A stretch of 12,588 bases of DNA from Elusimicrobia bacterium RIFCSPLOWO2_01_FULL_64_13 (lineage in GTDB: Bacteria; Elusimicrobiota; Elusimicrobia; 2-02-FULL-39-32): positions 1 through 12,588 of the forward strand of contig MGUT01000006.1 of the NCBI GenBank assembly GCA_001800095.1. Reading direction: 5' to 3'. The position numbers were made by a program, and so were the translations under genes. Below, in pieces: positions 1 to 6,668 of the stretch (positions are counted from its first letter, which is position 1; each line of letters starts with the position of its first letter). The notes below the pieces were generated by a model. The model was not told where the DNA came from, made no database searches, and saw only the letters and a list, made by a program, of their open reading frames with translations.

Positions 1-2345
1 GCGGGACCTTCTACATACGCGCCAGGGCCCTGTGGAACAGCGGGGGCGCCAACCTCCTTCAGAACGCCTCCGGATTCGTCACCATCTCCACAGAGGTCCC
101 GCAAGGGGCTAACTCTCCCGGCGTGGTGAGTTTCGGCGTCTTCTCCACTTCGATCACCGTCACCCTCGCGCCGAACGGCAATCCGGCCGGCACCACGGTC
201 TCCATCACTACAGGTTCCTTTGAAGCCTCCGCGAGCTCTTCCGGTCTCCTGGATGCCGGGAACATCACCCTAACCTTCTCGAACCTGGCTCCTAACACGA
301 TGTATAACGTCAACACCCGGGCCGCAAGCACCCTGGCCAGCACGACCACCCTGGTCGCGTCCACCGCGACCCTGCCCGCTGTTCCCGGCGCCATCACGTT
401 CACCTCGGTTGCCAACAACTCCATAACGATTTCATGGGGCAACAACTCCAACCCATTGACGCCCCCGACCAGCTACCAAGTGCAAGTGGCTTCAGGTCAG
501 ACGGACACCTTCTCTGAATTTACGACAAGCAACACCTTCGCTCTATCCATGACTTCTTCCTCCATTCTGCCCGGCACGACATATTTTTTCCGCGTCTTCA
601 CATTTGGGATCGGAGGCAGCACCAGCGGCTTTAATACCGCAGCTTCCACCGTCACGAACACCACGCCGCCCACGGCGCCGAGCACGGCCTCGGTCTTGGC
701 GGTCAGCGACGTGGGAATCAGCTCGATCACCTTCACTTGGACGGACAATTCCGACAATGAAGACGGCTTCAAAATTTTGAATTCGACCGCGGGAATCCTG
801 GGAAGCGTTGGTCCGGGTGTGACCACCTTGGTTCTTTCCGGATTGTCTCCCAATCAACAAATCACCGCCACCGGAGTGACGGCATTCAATTCGGCCGGCT
901 CCTCGACCTTTTCGGCGACCGTCTCCAAATACACGTTGGCGGAGCCGCCGTCCGGTCTGGCTTTCACGCAGACGACTCGAACCCAGGCCTTTATTCAATG
1001 GAACATAGGCAATAATCCTTCCAATGTCGCCTATGAAGTCAGCACCTCCACCTCCAACATCTACTTCTCGGCGGTCACCTCCACACCTGTGCCATTTTCC
1101 GCCAATCATACGAGCTCTTTCACTTCTATTGGATCGCTGACACCGGGAGACACGTACTTCTTCCGGGTGCGCGCCCGGAACGCCGACAGCGTCGTCACTT
1201 CTTTCTCCGCTGATGTTACAACGTTCACCTCCGTTTCCGAGGTGGTTCAATCCACGGGAGGCGTCGTGGATGCCGGACAGACCACGATCACCGCGGATGT
1301 GGGCGTCACAATCACGAACACGACGCTCGCAGATGGCACGGTTCAACAGACCCTCTCAAGCACGGGAACCAAGACGGTTACTTATGGAAGCGGAATCTCT
1401 TTGGAGCTTCCCGCCGGCGTCGTGGCCACGGTGGTCGCTACGGCCGACAGCGTAAGATTGACCAGCACGGGAACGGTTCCCATGACGGAATCCGGGGTCA
1501 CTATTGAAGCGACTTCGGGCACGCTGACCATCCAATCTTCCATTGACACTCTTACGGTCAGTCTTGCGACCGACGCGCCTCAAAACGTGGTCACGGCCAT
1601 ACCCACGACTTCGGCCAAGACCGTGGCGATCACGTTGAATCCGCCTTCTGGAGCGATCAAGACCAGCATACCGCCCGGAGCTCTTTTGGAGCAAGTCAGA
1701 GTCCGGGTAAAGTTGCCTGATTCGTTCCCGACCGTGACGGCTGCCGGGTCATTTGCGCCCGCCGTGGGGGACCTACAACGAGCTTACGCCGGTGCTCCCT
1801 ATGCCGCCGGATCAATCCTAGCTGCCAAGGGAATCGGGCTTGAAATTACTTTGGACAAGAATATCCAGCCTTCCAAGGCGGTTTCGATCACGGTCACCTA
1901 TCGGGATTCGGACATCTCCGGCTCCAACCCTGAAAACCTCGTCGTTGCGCGTTTCGATGAGACCATCCAGAAGTGGGTTACCTTACCCACTTCCATCAAC
2001 GCCGCCGGCCGGTCGGCTACGGGAACCACCAAACATTTCAGCAAGTTCCAGCTCATGGCCGTGACCGCCGCCACCGACGTGGATGCGGCCAAGGTCTATC
2101 CCAACCCCCTGCGCCGGCACCGGGGCAATACCGATATGACGTTCTCCAACCTCACAGCACACGCCAGCGTCAGGATCTTCACGTATCTCGGAGAAAAAGT
2201 GGCGGAACTGCAAGCGGACGCCACCGGGACCGCGAGGTGGGACGGGAAAACGCAGTTCGGCAAGGACGCGGCCAGCGGCATCTATGTCGCCGTTATCGAG
2301 GGCGCCGGCGGCAGAAAGATCTTGAAGCTGGCGGTGGAGAAATGA
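1..2345 (+). CDS. Secreted multi-fibronectin-III protein with T9SS-like C-terminal domain (5' end missing)
   Basis: The reading frame is open from the window edge (first full codon at 3) to TGA at 2343-2345, giving 780 visible residues; the true start lies upstream. The visible part begins with the tail of an FN3 domain (residues 1-38), followed by about four more FN3-like domains at roughly 40-124, 126-223, 224-313 and 314-410. TYFFRV recurs near the end of two of these domains. A Thr/Ser-rich beta region (411-690) follows. It includes SIPPGAL, resembling ZU5-type folds, and a NLVVARFDETIQKWVTL stretch. The last ~86 residues form a sorting-type domain. FN3 arrays typically act as spacers or binding modules in extracellular proteins, so a surface or secreted location is expected. 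No catalytic motif is seen. Third positions are less GC-rich than in the genes after 3390. The exact role is unknown. Confidence 0.85.
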   Translation, partial: GTFYIRARALWNSGGANLLQNASGFVTISTEVPQGANSPGVVSFGVFSTSITVTLAPNGNPAGTTVSITTGSFEASASSSGLLDAGNITLTFSNLAPNTMYNVNTRAASTLASTTTLVASTATLPAVPGAITFTSVANNSITISWGNNSNPLTPPTSYQVQVASGQTDTFSEFTTSNTFALSMTSSSILPGTTYFFRVFTFGIGGSTSGFNTAASTVTNTTPPTAPSTASVLAVSDVGISSITFTWTDNSDNEDGFKILNSTAGILGSVGPGVTTLVLSGLSPNQQITATGVTAFNSAGSSTFSATVSKYTLAEPPSGLAFTQTTRTQAFIQWNIGNNPSNVAYEVSTSTSNIYFSAVTSTPVPFSANHTSSFTSIGSLTPGDTYFFRVRARNADSVVTSFSADVTTFTSVSEVVQSTGGVVDAGQTTITADVGVTITNTTLADGTVQQTLSSTGTKTVTYGSGISLELPAGVVATVVATADSVRLTSTGTVPMTESGVTIEATSGTLTIQSSIDTLTVSLATDAPQNVVTAIPTTSAKTVAITLNPPSGAIKTSIPPGALLEQVRVRVKLPDSFPTVTAAGSFAPAVGDLQRAYAGAPYAAGSILAAKGIGLEITLDKNIQPSKAVSITVTYRDSDISGSNPENLVVARFDETIQKWVTLPTSINAAGRSATGTTKHFSKFQLMAVTAATDVDAAKVYPNPLRRHRGNTDMTFSNLTAHASVRIFTYLGEKVAELQADATGTARWDGKTQFGKDAASGIYVAVIEGAGGRKILKLAVEK
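2085..2342 (+). other. T9SS / FlgD-like C-terminal sorting domain (within the FN3 protein)
   Basis: This is a protein domain at visible residues 695-780. It opens with AAKVYPNPLR, continues with a VRIFTYLGEKVAEL strand pair, then TARWDGKTQFGKDAASGIY, and ends in GRKILKLAVEK. This order (YPNP, G..V..L, W.G....G...SGIY, R..KL.V.K) matches the pattern of the Por secretion-tail / T9SS type A sorting domains and the related FlgD-like Ig fold. In Bacteroidota such domains direct passage through the outer membrane and are bound by PorV, and a PorV-family gene follows immediately here. Some FCB and Elusimicrobiota proteins carry the same kind of tail where T9SS is not proven, so secretion by T9SS is inferred. 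Confidence 0.7.
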
Positions 2346-3310
2346 CGCGGAAATTCCGTTCTCTCGCGAAACTGGCGGCGTGTCTGGCGATCGGCCAGGT
2401 CCTGATGCCGGCCTTCACGTCCAGTCTCTCCGCCGGTTCCAGGGATAACCTGGCCACCTCTGGCGCGCAGTTCCTGAAACTCGGCGTCAACGCCCGCGCC
2501 ATCGCCATGGGCGAGGCCTATTCCTCCGTTGCGGACGGGTCCGACGGCCTCTACTGGAATCCGGCATCTCTAGCGCGCGTGGAGGGGAAATCCCTGTCCC
2601 TCATGCACGCGGTCTATTTCCAGAGCATCTTTTACGATTACGCTTCTTACGCCCATCAGCTGGGATCTTTGGGGACGTTCGGCCTGGGAGTCCAGTACCT
2701 GAACGCCGGGGCCATCGATGAGACGGACGAGTTCGGCAATAACGCCGGCTCCTTCCGCCCGCAGGATCTCGCCGTGACTTTCGGTTGGGCGCGGGAGATC
2801 CGGGAATGGGATTCGGATGTCCCGTTCCTCTTCGGGGTCTCGGGAAAATTCATCCGTTCGCGCATCATCGAGACGGCCAGCACGGGCGCCTTCGACGTGG
2901 GGCTAAGCTACAAACCGGTCGCTCGCCTCCGCCTGGGCCTGGCGGGGCAGAATCTGGGCCCCAAGCTCAAGTTCAAGAACGAAAGCGACAGCCTCCCCAT
3001 GAATATCAAGCTCGGCTCCTCGTATGAAGCGACTCCCTTCTGGACCATCGCGGCCGACCTGAACGTTCCCCGGGACAACGACCTGAACGCGGCTTTCGGC
3101 ACCGAATACCGCCTTTCGGCCGGGGGGGAAAGCCAGATCGCGGGGCGATTGGGCTATCAGACCCGCTCCGCCGCGGACCTGTCCGACGGCATCTCCTCCG
3201 TGAGCGCCGGGGTCGGCTACGGCTGGGGCCCCTACGACGTCGATTTCGCCTGGGCCCCGTTCGGGGACCTGGGCAATACCTACCGCATCAGCTTCTCCGG
3301 AAAATTCTAG
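2342..3310 (+). CDS. PorV/PorQ-family outer membrane beta-barrel protein
   Basis: The product has 322 residues and starts at the ATG that overlaps the FN3 gene's stop (ATGA). A GGAG lies close upstream at 2336-2339. Residues 1-31 look like a signal peptide: a basic MTRKFRSLAK, a hydrophobic stretch, then SLSAGS. The family hallmark follows at 39-75: SGAQFLKLGVNARAIAMGEA, then SSVADG and YWNPASLA. The rest alternates polar and hydrophobic residues in short strands with Gly/aromatic turns, and it ends in a C-terminal Phe (SFSGKF), as outer membrane barrels often do. PorV in Bacteroidota shuttles T9SS cargo from the translocon to the attachment complex. Other members of this UPF0164-like family have no assigned job. 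Overlap with a gene for a sorting-domain protein supports a cargo-handling role, but this is inference. Confidence 0.85.
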   Translation: MTRKFRSLAKLAACLAIGQVLMPAFTSSLSAGSRDNLATSGAQFLKLGVNARAIAMGEAYSSVADGSDGLYWNPASLARVEGKSLSLMHAVYFQSIFYDYASYAHQLGSLGTFGLGVQYLNAGAIDETDEFGNNAGSFRPQDLAVTFGWAREIREWDSDVPFLFGVSGKFIRSRIIETASTGAFDVGLSYKPVARLRLGLAGQNLGPKLKFKNESDSLPMNIKLGSSYEATPFWTIAADLNVPRDNDLNAAFGTEYRLSAGGESQIAGRLGYQTRSAADLSDGISSVSAGVGYGWGPYDVDFAWAPFGDLGNTYRISFSGKF

Positions 3311-3332
3311 CCCCTGCCGGCATCATGATCCA

Positions 3333-3361
3333 TTGACAAACGGCCGGCGACATGTTATACT
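3333..3361 (+). promoter_or_regulatory. Sigma70-type promoter with extended -10 (regulator/glycan operon)
   Basis: The -35 is TTGACA (3333-3338), an exact consensus. A 17-base spacer follows, then TATACT (3356-3361), which matches five of six -10 positions. TG at 3353-3354 supplies an extended -10. The predicted start point is near 3368, giving a leader of about 22 bases before the ATG at 3390 with no visible Shine-Dalgarno sequence. This is the clearest promoter in the window. It falls in the 79-base gap after the porV-like gene (3311-3389), where I see no hairpin with a T-tract that could terminate upstream transcription. Confidence 0.85.
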
Positions 3362-3362
3362 T

Positions 3363-3382
3363 CGTTTAGAACTTTCTAAACG
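3363..3382. promoter_or_regulatory. Perfect 9+2+9 inverted repeat, probable operator
   Basis: CGTTTAGAA (3363-3371), a two-base centre CT, then TTCTAAACG (3374-3382) form a perfect palindrome. It starts two bases after the -10 and spans the predicted transcription start. An AT-rich dyad at +1 in otherwise GC-rich DNA, directly before a MarR/GbsR-type gene, is the standard layout of an autorepressed operon. A dimeric winged-helix protein would fit a 20-base dyad. No second copy was found in the window. Binding by the adjacent regulator is inferred. Confidence 0.75.
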
Positions 3383-3389
3383 ATAAAAA

Positions 3390-3887
3390 ATGACGTCCAA
3401 ATCCCTCCCATCCTTCGAAGCCGCCCTCCTGCAGTCCGCCGGGGAGATGGCCGAGAGCTTGAGCATCAGCCGCCTGGTAGGGCAGATCTACGCCCTGCTC
3501 TACATCCGCCCCGGACCGGTCTCCCTCGACGACATGGCCCGGACCCTCCAGATCTCCAAAGGGTCGGCCAGCGTCAACATCCGCATCCTCGAAGACTGGA
3601 GCGCGGTGAAACAGGTCGTGGTGTCCGGCTCCCGCAAGGACTTCTACACGGCCGAGCCCGATTTTGTGAAGGTCGTATCCGAGCGCCTCTCCCAGGGGTT
3701 CTCCCGCCGGCTGAACTACGCCGATGAGAAGCTGCGCCTGATCGAGTCCCTCGTCCCGCCCGAACCCTTCTACCGGGAGCGATTGAAACAGCTCAAGGAC
3801 CTCCGCGACCTGTTGGAAGGCGCCCTGAAGATCCTGCCCAGGGTCCGCTCCGCCAAGGGCCTGGGCTGGCTGAAAGCCCTTCTCTGA
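3390..3887 (+). CDS. GbsR/MarR-type winged-helix transcriptional regulator
   Basis: The product has 165 residues. A winged helix-turn-helix spans about residues 27-92: helix 1 around SRLVGQIYALLYI, then SLDDMARTLQIS, a recognition helix SKGSASVNIRILEDW (57-71), and a wing with VVSGSRKDFYTAE (78-89). The C-terminal half (100-165) is mostly helical and charged, as expected for a dimerisation region. The SKGSAS...L..W pattern and the size match the GbsR branch of the MarR superfamily, known mainly as repressors of osmoprotectant or surface-glycan genes. No ligand can be assigned. The gene is first in a long operon and sits behind its own strong promoter and palindrome, so autoregulation of the whole glycan cluster is the simplest reading. 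There is no clear ribosome binding site before this ATG. Confidence 0.85.
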   Translation: MTSKSLPSFEAALLQSAGEMAESLSISRLVGQIYALLYIRPGPVSLDDMARTLQISKGSASVNIRILEDWSAVKQVVVSGSRKDFYTAEPDFVKVVSERLSQGFSRRLNYADEKLRLIESLVPPEPFYRERLKQLKDLRDLLEGALKILPRVRSAKGLGWLKALL

Positions 3888-3888
3888 C

Positions 3889-5316
3889 ATGTCCAACCTC
3901 CCGATCTACAGCGCCATGTTCCGCTCGACCGCGGCCCACAGCTCCATCCGGATCTTCTTCTCCGTGGCCACGGCCGCCTCCATGATCTTCGTGGTCCGGC
4001 TTCTGGGACCGGAGGAATACGGCAAGCTTTCCCTGACCCTCCAGATCGCCGTCACCGCCGGACTCATCCTGTCCTGGGGATCCTCCTCGACGCTGGGGAA
4101 ATTCCTGCCGGAGATCCCCGCGGTTCCCGAACAGGGGTCCCTCGCGTCGAAAATGCTGGGATGGATCCTCGTCTCCTTCGCTCTGTTCACGGCGGCCTTC
4201 CTGGGGCTCGCCGCAGCCGCTCCCGCCCTTTTCCCGGCCGAACTCCGCTCCGCCAAGACCCTGGTCGTCGCCTTCGCCGGGCTCTTCGCCGTCTTCAACT
4301 GGGCGCAGGGCACGTTCCGCGGGATAGGGAAATTCGTGGGCTGGTCCTGGATGGAGGGCGCCAACGACCTCACCGCGCGGCTGGGCGCGCTCGGGGTCAT
4401 CGTCTGGATCTCCCGGCGCTACGACGCCGTCCTGACCCCGTTCGTTCTGGCGCTCCTCTTCTGGACGGCGCTGGCGTCCTTCCGCCTGAAGCCCTATTTC
4501 CGGCCATCCGGTTTTCGCATGCCTCCCAACGTCGTGCGCTACGCCCTCCTGATGCTGGCCGGGTCCGTCCTCTTCATGGCCGCGACCACCCTGGACGCGG
4601 CCCTCCTGCGCGGCCTTTTGAAGGACACTTCCCAGGTCGGCTACTATTTCGCGGGGGTCCGCATCCCGCTGATCCTCCTGACGCTCCTCCTCTCGCCCCT
4701 CTCCATCCCCTTCCTCTACTATTTCTCCCACCAGGACACGTTCCACACCCGCGAGCGCGTCTATGAGATGGGGACCAAGCTCGCCGGGGTCCTGTGCGGG
4801 GTCATCTCCCTGCTTTTTTTCACGCTGGCCCGCCCCCTGGTGGTCCTGTTCTACTCGCAGGCCTATCTCGGCAGCGTGGCGGTGCTCCAGATCTACGGTT
4901 TCGTCCTCTTCCTGGTGAGCCTGCAGATATTCTCCGGGCCCTATTTCGCGGCCATAAACAAACCCCACCTCTCCGTCGCCATGATGCTACTGACGATCGC
5001 GCTGCTCGCGCCCCTGGACTTGTGGCTCATCCCGCGGATGGAAGCCGCCGGGGCCGCCCTGGCCAACGTCCTCATGCTGACCGCGCAGACGCTCGTCATC
5101 ACGTACCTGGTCCTCCGGAACCGGATCAACGTCCTACGGACCGTCCTCACGCTCATGGCCGGAATGATCCTAAGCGTCGCCCTGGAGCTCTGGGCCCTGC
5201 CTTACTCTTCCCTGCCGGCGTTCCTGTGCTTCGTTCTCGCCTCGCGTCTGGTGACGCGCGACGAATTTGCTAAAATCAAGGCCGTGCTGCTCCATAAGCC
5301 GGAGGCCACCGCATGA
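3889..5316 (+). CDS. Wzx/MATE-like polysaccharide (lipid-linked glycan) flippase
   Basis: The product has 475 residues and is almost wholly hydrophobic, with about 12-14 membrane segments. Near the N terminus, VVRLLGPEEYGKLSL (35-49) is the typical first-loop signature of the oligosaccharide flippase/RfbX family. The end includes a TRDEF segment (near 452) before a short basic tail. Such proteins move undecaprenyl- or polyprenyl-linked sugars from the inner to the outer face of the cytoplasmic membrane. The start lies one base after the regulator's stop (TGACATG) without a clear Shine-Dalgarno sequence, so it is probably translated by coupling. The stop overlaps the next start by four bases. 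The substrate is not readable from sequence. An internal ATG at 3916 is a possible shorter start. Confidence 0.9.
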   Translation: MSNLPIYSAMFRSTAAHSSIRIFFSVATAASMIFVVRLLGPEEYGKLSLTLQIAVTAGLILSWGSSSTLGKFLPEIPAVPEQGSLASKMLGWILVSFALFTAAFLGLAAAAPALFPAELRSAKTLVVAFAGLFAVFNWAQGTFRGIGKFVGWSWMEGANDLTARLGALGVIVWISRRYDAVLTPFVLALLFWTALASFRLKPYFRPSGFRMPPNVVRYALLMLAGSVLFMAATTLDAALLRGLLKDTSQVGYYFAGVRIPLILLTLLLSPLSIPFLYYFSHQDTFHTRERVYEMGTKLAGVLCGVISLLFFTLARPLVVLFYSQAYLGSVAVLQIYGFVLFLVSLQIFSGPYFAAINKPHLSVAMMLLTIALLAPLDLWLIPRMEAAGAALANVLMLTAQTLVITYLVLRNRINVLRTVLTLMAGMILSVALELWALPYSSLPAFLCFVLASRLVTRDEFAKIKAVLLHKPEATA

Positions 5317-6668
5317 AAGTGATGCTGATATTCCCTCCGCTGCTCCTCGAGCATCGCTACGCCCATGACGTGGGGGACGCGGGAGGCAATCTTCCGCCCC
5401 TGGGGCTCCTGCACATCGCCTCCGTCCTCGAGCAGGGCGGCCACGAGGTCAGGATCGTGGACGCGCCCACCGAAAACCTGGACCTGGAGGAGACCCTGGA
5501 GCGCGTCGGGGGCTTCCGGCCTGATTTCGTGGGGATATCCGCCATCACCTCCCTCGCTGAAAAGACCAAGGGGCTCTGCGCCGCCATCCGCGGAAAGTTC
5601 CCCGAGGTCCGGATCTTCGTGGGCGGTCCGCATCCCTCGATCCTGCCCGACGAGGTCCTCGCGCAGACGCGGGCCGACGTGGTCATCACGGAGGAAGCGG
5701 AATCCGTCATCCTGGACCTCGTGGAGAACTTTCCGGAACACGCGCGGAAAAGAATCGTCCGCGCGGGCAAGGTGAAGGACCTCGACTCCCTGCCTTTCCC
5801 GGCCCGGCACCTGATCGACCTGTCCCGCTACACCGCCCTGCCCAACAACTACAAGCGCACGCCCAACTCCATCCACGTGGTCACGTCGCGCGGCTGCCCC
5901 TACCCCTGCACCTTCTGCTTCGACGCCAACTCCGGCTTCCGCCAGAGGAGCGCGGCCAACGTCATCGCCGAGCTCAAGATGCTCAAGGAAAAGTACGGCG
6001 CGCGCGAGATCTCCTTCTGGGACGACACCTTCACCGTGAACCGCAAATGGGTGATGGAGTTCTGCGACGCCATGATCCGGGAGGACATGGACCTCGTCTG
6101 GGGCTGCTACTCCCGGCTGAACCTGGTGGACAGGGAGCTGCTCGCGAAGATGAAGGCGGCCGGCTGCTGGACCATGTTCTTCGGCATCGAGTCCGGCGCC
6201 CAGGAGATGCTCGACAACATCAAGAAGAAGATGACCGTGGAGCAGATGAAGGAGAAGGTGCGGCTGGTCCAGTCCTTCGGCATCGAGATCCGGGGGTCCT
6301 TCATGGTCGGCATGCCGGGGGAGACGCCGGAGCTCGCCCGCAAGACCATCCGCTACGCCATCGACCTCGAGCCCACCTACGCCCAGTTCACCATCACCAC
6401 GCCGTTCCCCGGCACCGAGCTTTACGGCGAGGCGGAGAAGTGGGGCACCCTGCGCAAGGAATACAGCGCCTTCAACGAATGGACTCCCGTCTTCGTGCCC
6501 AAGGGCTACAAGGACGCGGAGGAAGTGAAGGCCATCCAGGCCGAGGCCTTCCGGCGGTTCTATTTCCGCCCGAAATTCATCCTGAAGAAGGTCCTCTCCA
6601 TCCGCTCCTGGACCGACCTCACGCGGTATTGGAAGGGATTCCGCTTCATCCTCGGGATGTCGCATTGA
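5313..6668 (+). CDS. B12-binding-domain radical SAM enzyme (class B-like)
   Basis: The product has 451 residues. The N-terminal part (1-140) looks like a cobalamin-binding Rossmann domain: VMLIFPPL, NLPPLGLLHIAS, FVGISAITS and VGGPHPSILPDE. The radical SAM core follows with C195-x3-C199-x2-C202 (RGCPYPCTFC) for the 4Fe-4S cluster. Further core motifs are FWDDTF (235-240), FFGIESG (289-295), MVGMPGET (331-338) and TPFPGTELY (363-371). The tail RRFYFRPKFILKK...SIRSW is common in this enzyme group. Relatives methylate or rearrange unactivated carbons in lipids, sugars or tetrapyrroles; the reaction here is unknown. Lying between the flippase and GT39 genes, it probably modifies the lipid carrier or a sugar of the glycan. 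GGAGG at 5301-5305 is an ideal ribosome binding site, and ATG overlaps the flippase stop (ATGA). Confidence 0.9.
   Translation: MKVMLIFPPLLLEHRYAHDVGDAGGNLPPLGLLHIASVLEQGGHEVRIVDAPTENLDLEETLERVGGFRPDFVGISAITSLAEKTKGLCAAIRGKFPEVRIFVGGPHPSILPDEVLAQTRADVVITEEAESVILDLVENFPEHARKRIVRAGKVKDLDSLPFPARHLIDLSRYTALPNNYKRTPNSIHVVTSRGCPYPCTFCFDANSGFRQRSAANVIAELKMLKEKYGAREISFWDDTFTVNRKWVMEFCDAMIREDMDLVWGCYSRLNLVDRELLAKMKAAGCWTMFFGIESGAQEMLDNIKKKMTVEQMKEKVRLVQSFGIEIRGSFMVGMPGETPELARKTIRYAIDLEPTYAQFTITTPFPGTELYGEAEKWGTLRKEYSAFNEWTPVFVPKGYKDAEEVKAIQAEAFRRFYFRPKFILKKVLSIRSWTDLTRYWKGFRFILGMSH

Noticed and set aside
1973..2341. In-frame upstream extension of the porV-like gene
   Set aside because: It overlaps the FN3 sorting-domain region out of frame and would bury the signal peptide. 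The ATG at 2342 gives a proper signal sequence.
3316..3349. Two GCCGGC blocks flanking the -35 as a possible terminator stem
   Set aside because: Six-base self-complementary blocks with a loop over 20 bases and no T-tract; pairing them would enclose the promoter. It is more likely just GC-rich sequence.
3793..4968. Long open frame on the - strand (about 390 residues)
   Set aside because: It lies opposite the flippase and its product is a Gly/Glu/Arg/Asp-rich low-complexity string with no motif. This is the usual antisense shadow of GC-rich third positions.
5202..6665. Long open frame on the - strand (about 487 residues)
   Set aside because: It is antisense to the B12 radical SAM gene, with composition dominated by Gly, Asp, Glu, Leu and His and no domain pattern. 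The + strand frame has a clear CxxxCxxC enzyme.
6047..6667. In-frame upstream extension of the GT39 gene
   Set aside because: These codons overlap the radical SAM gene out of frame and encode arginine/glycine/histidine-rich nonsense. The GT39 signature begins right after the ATG at 6668.
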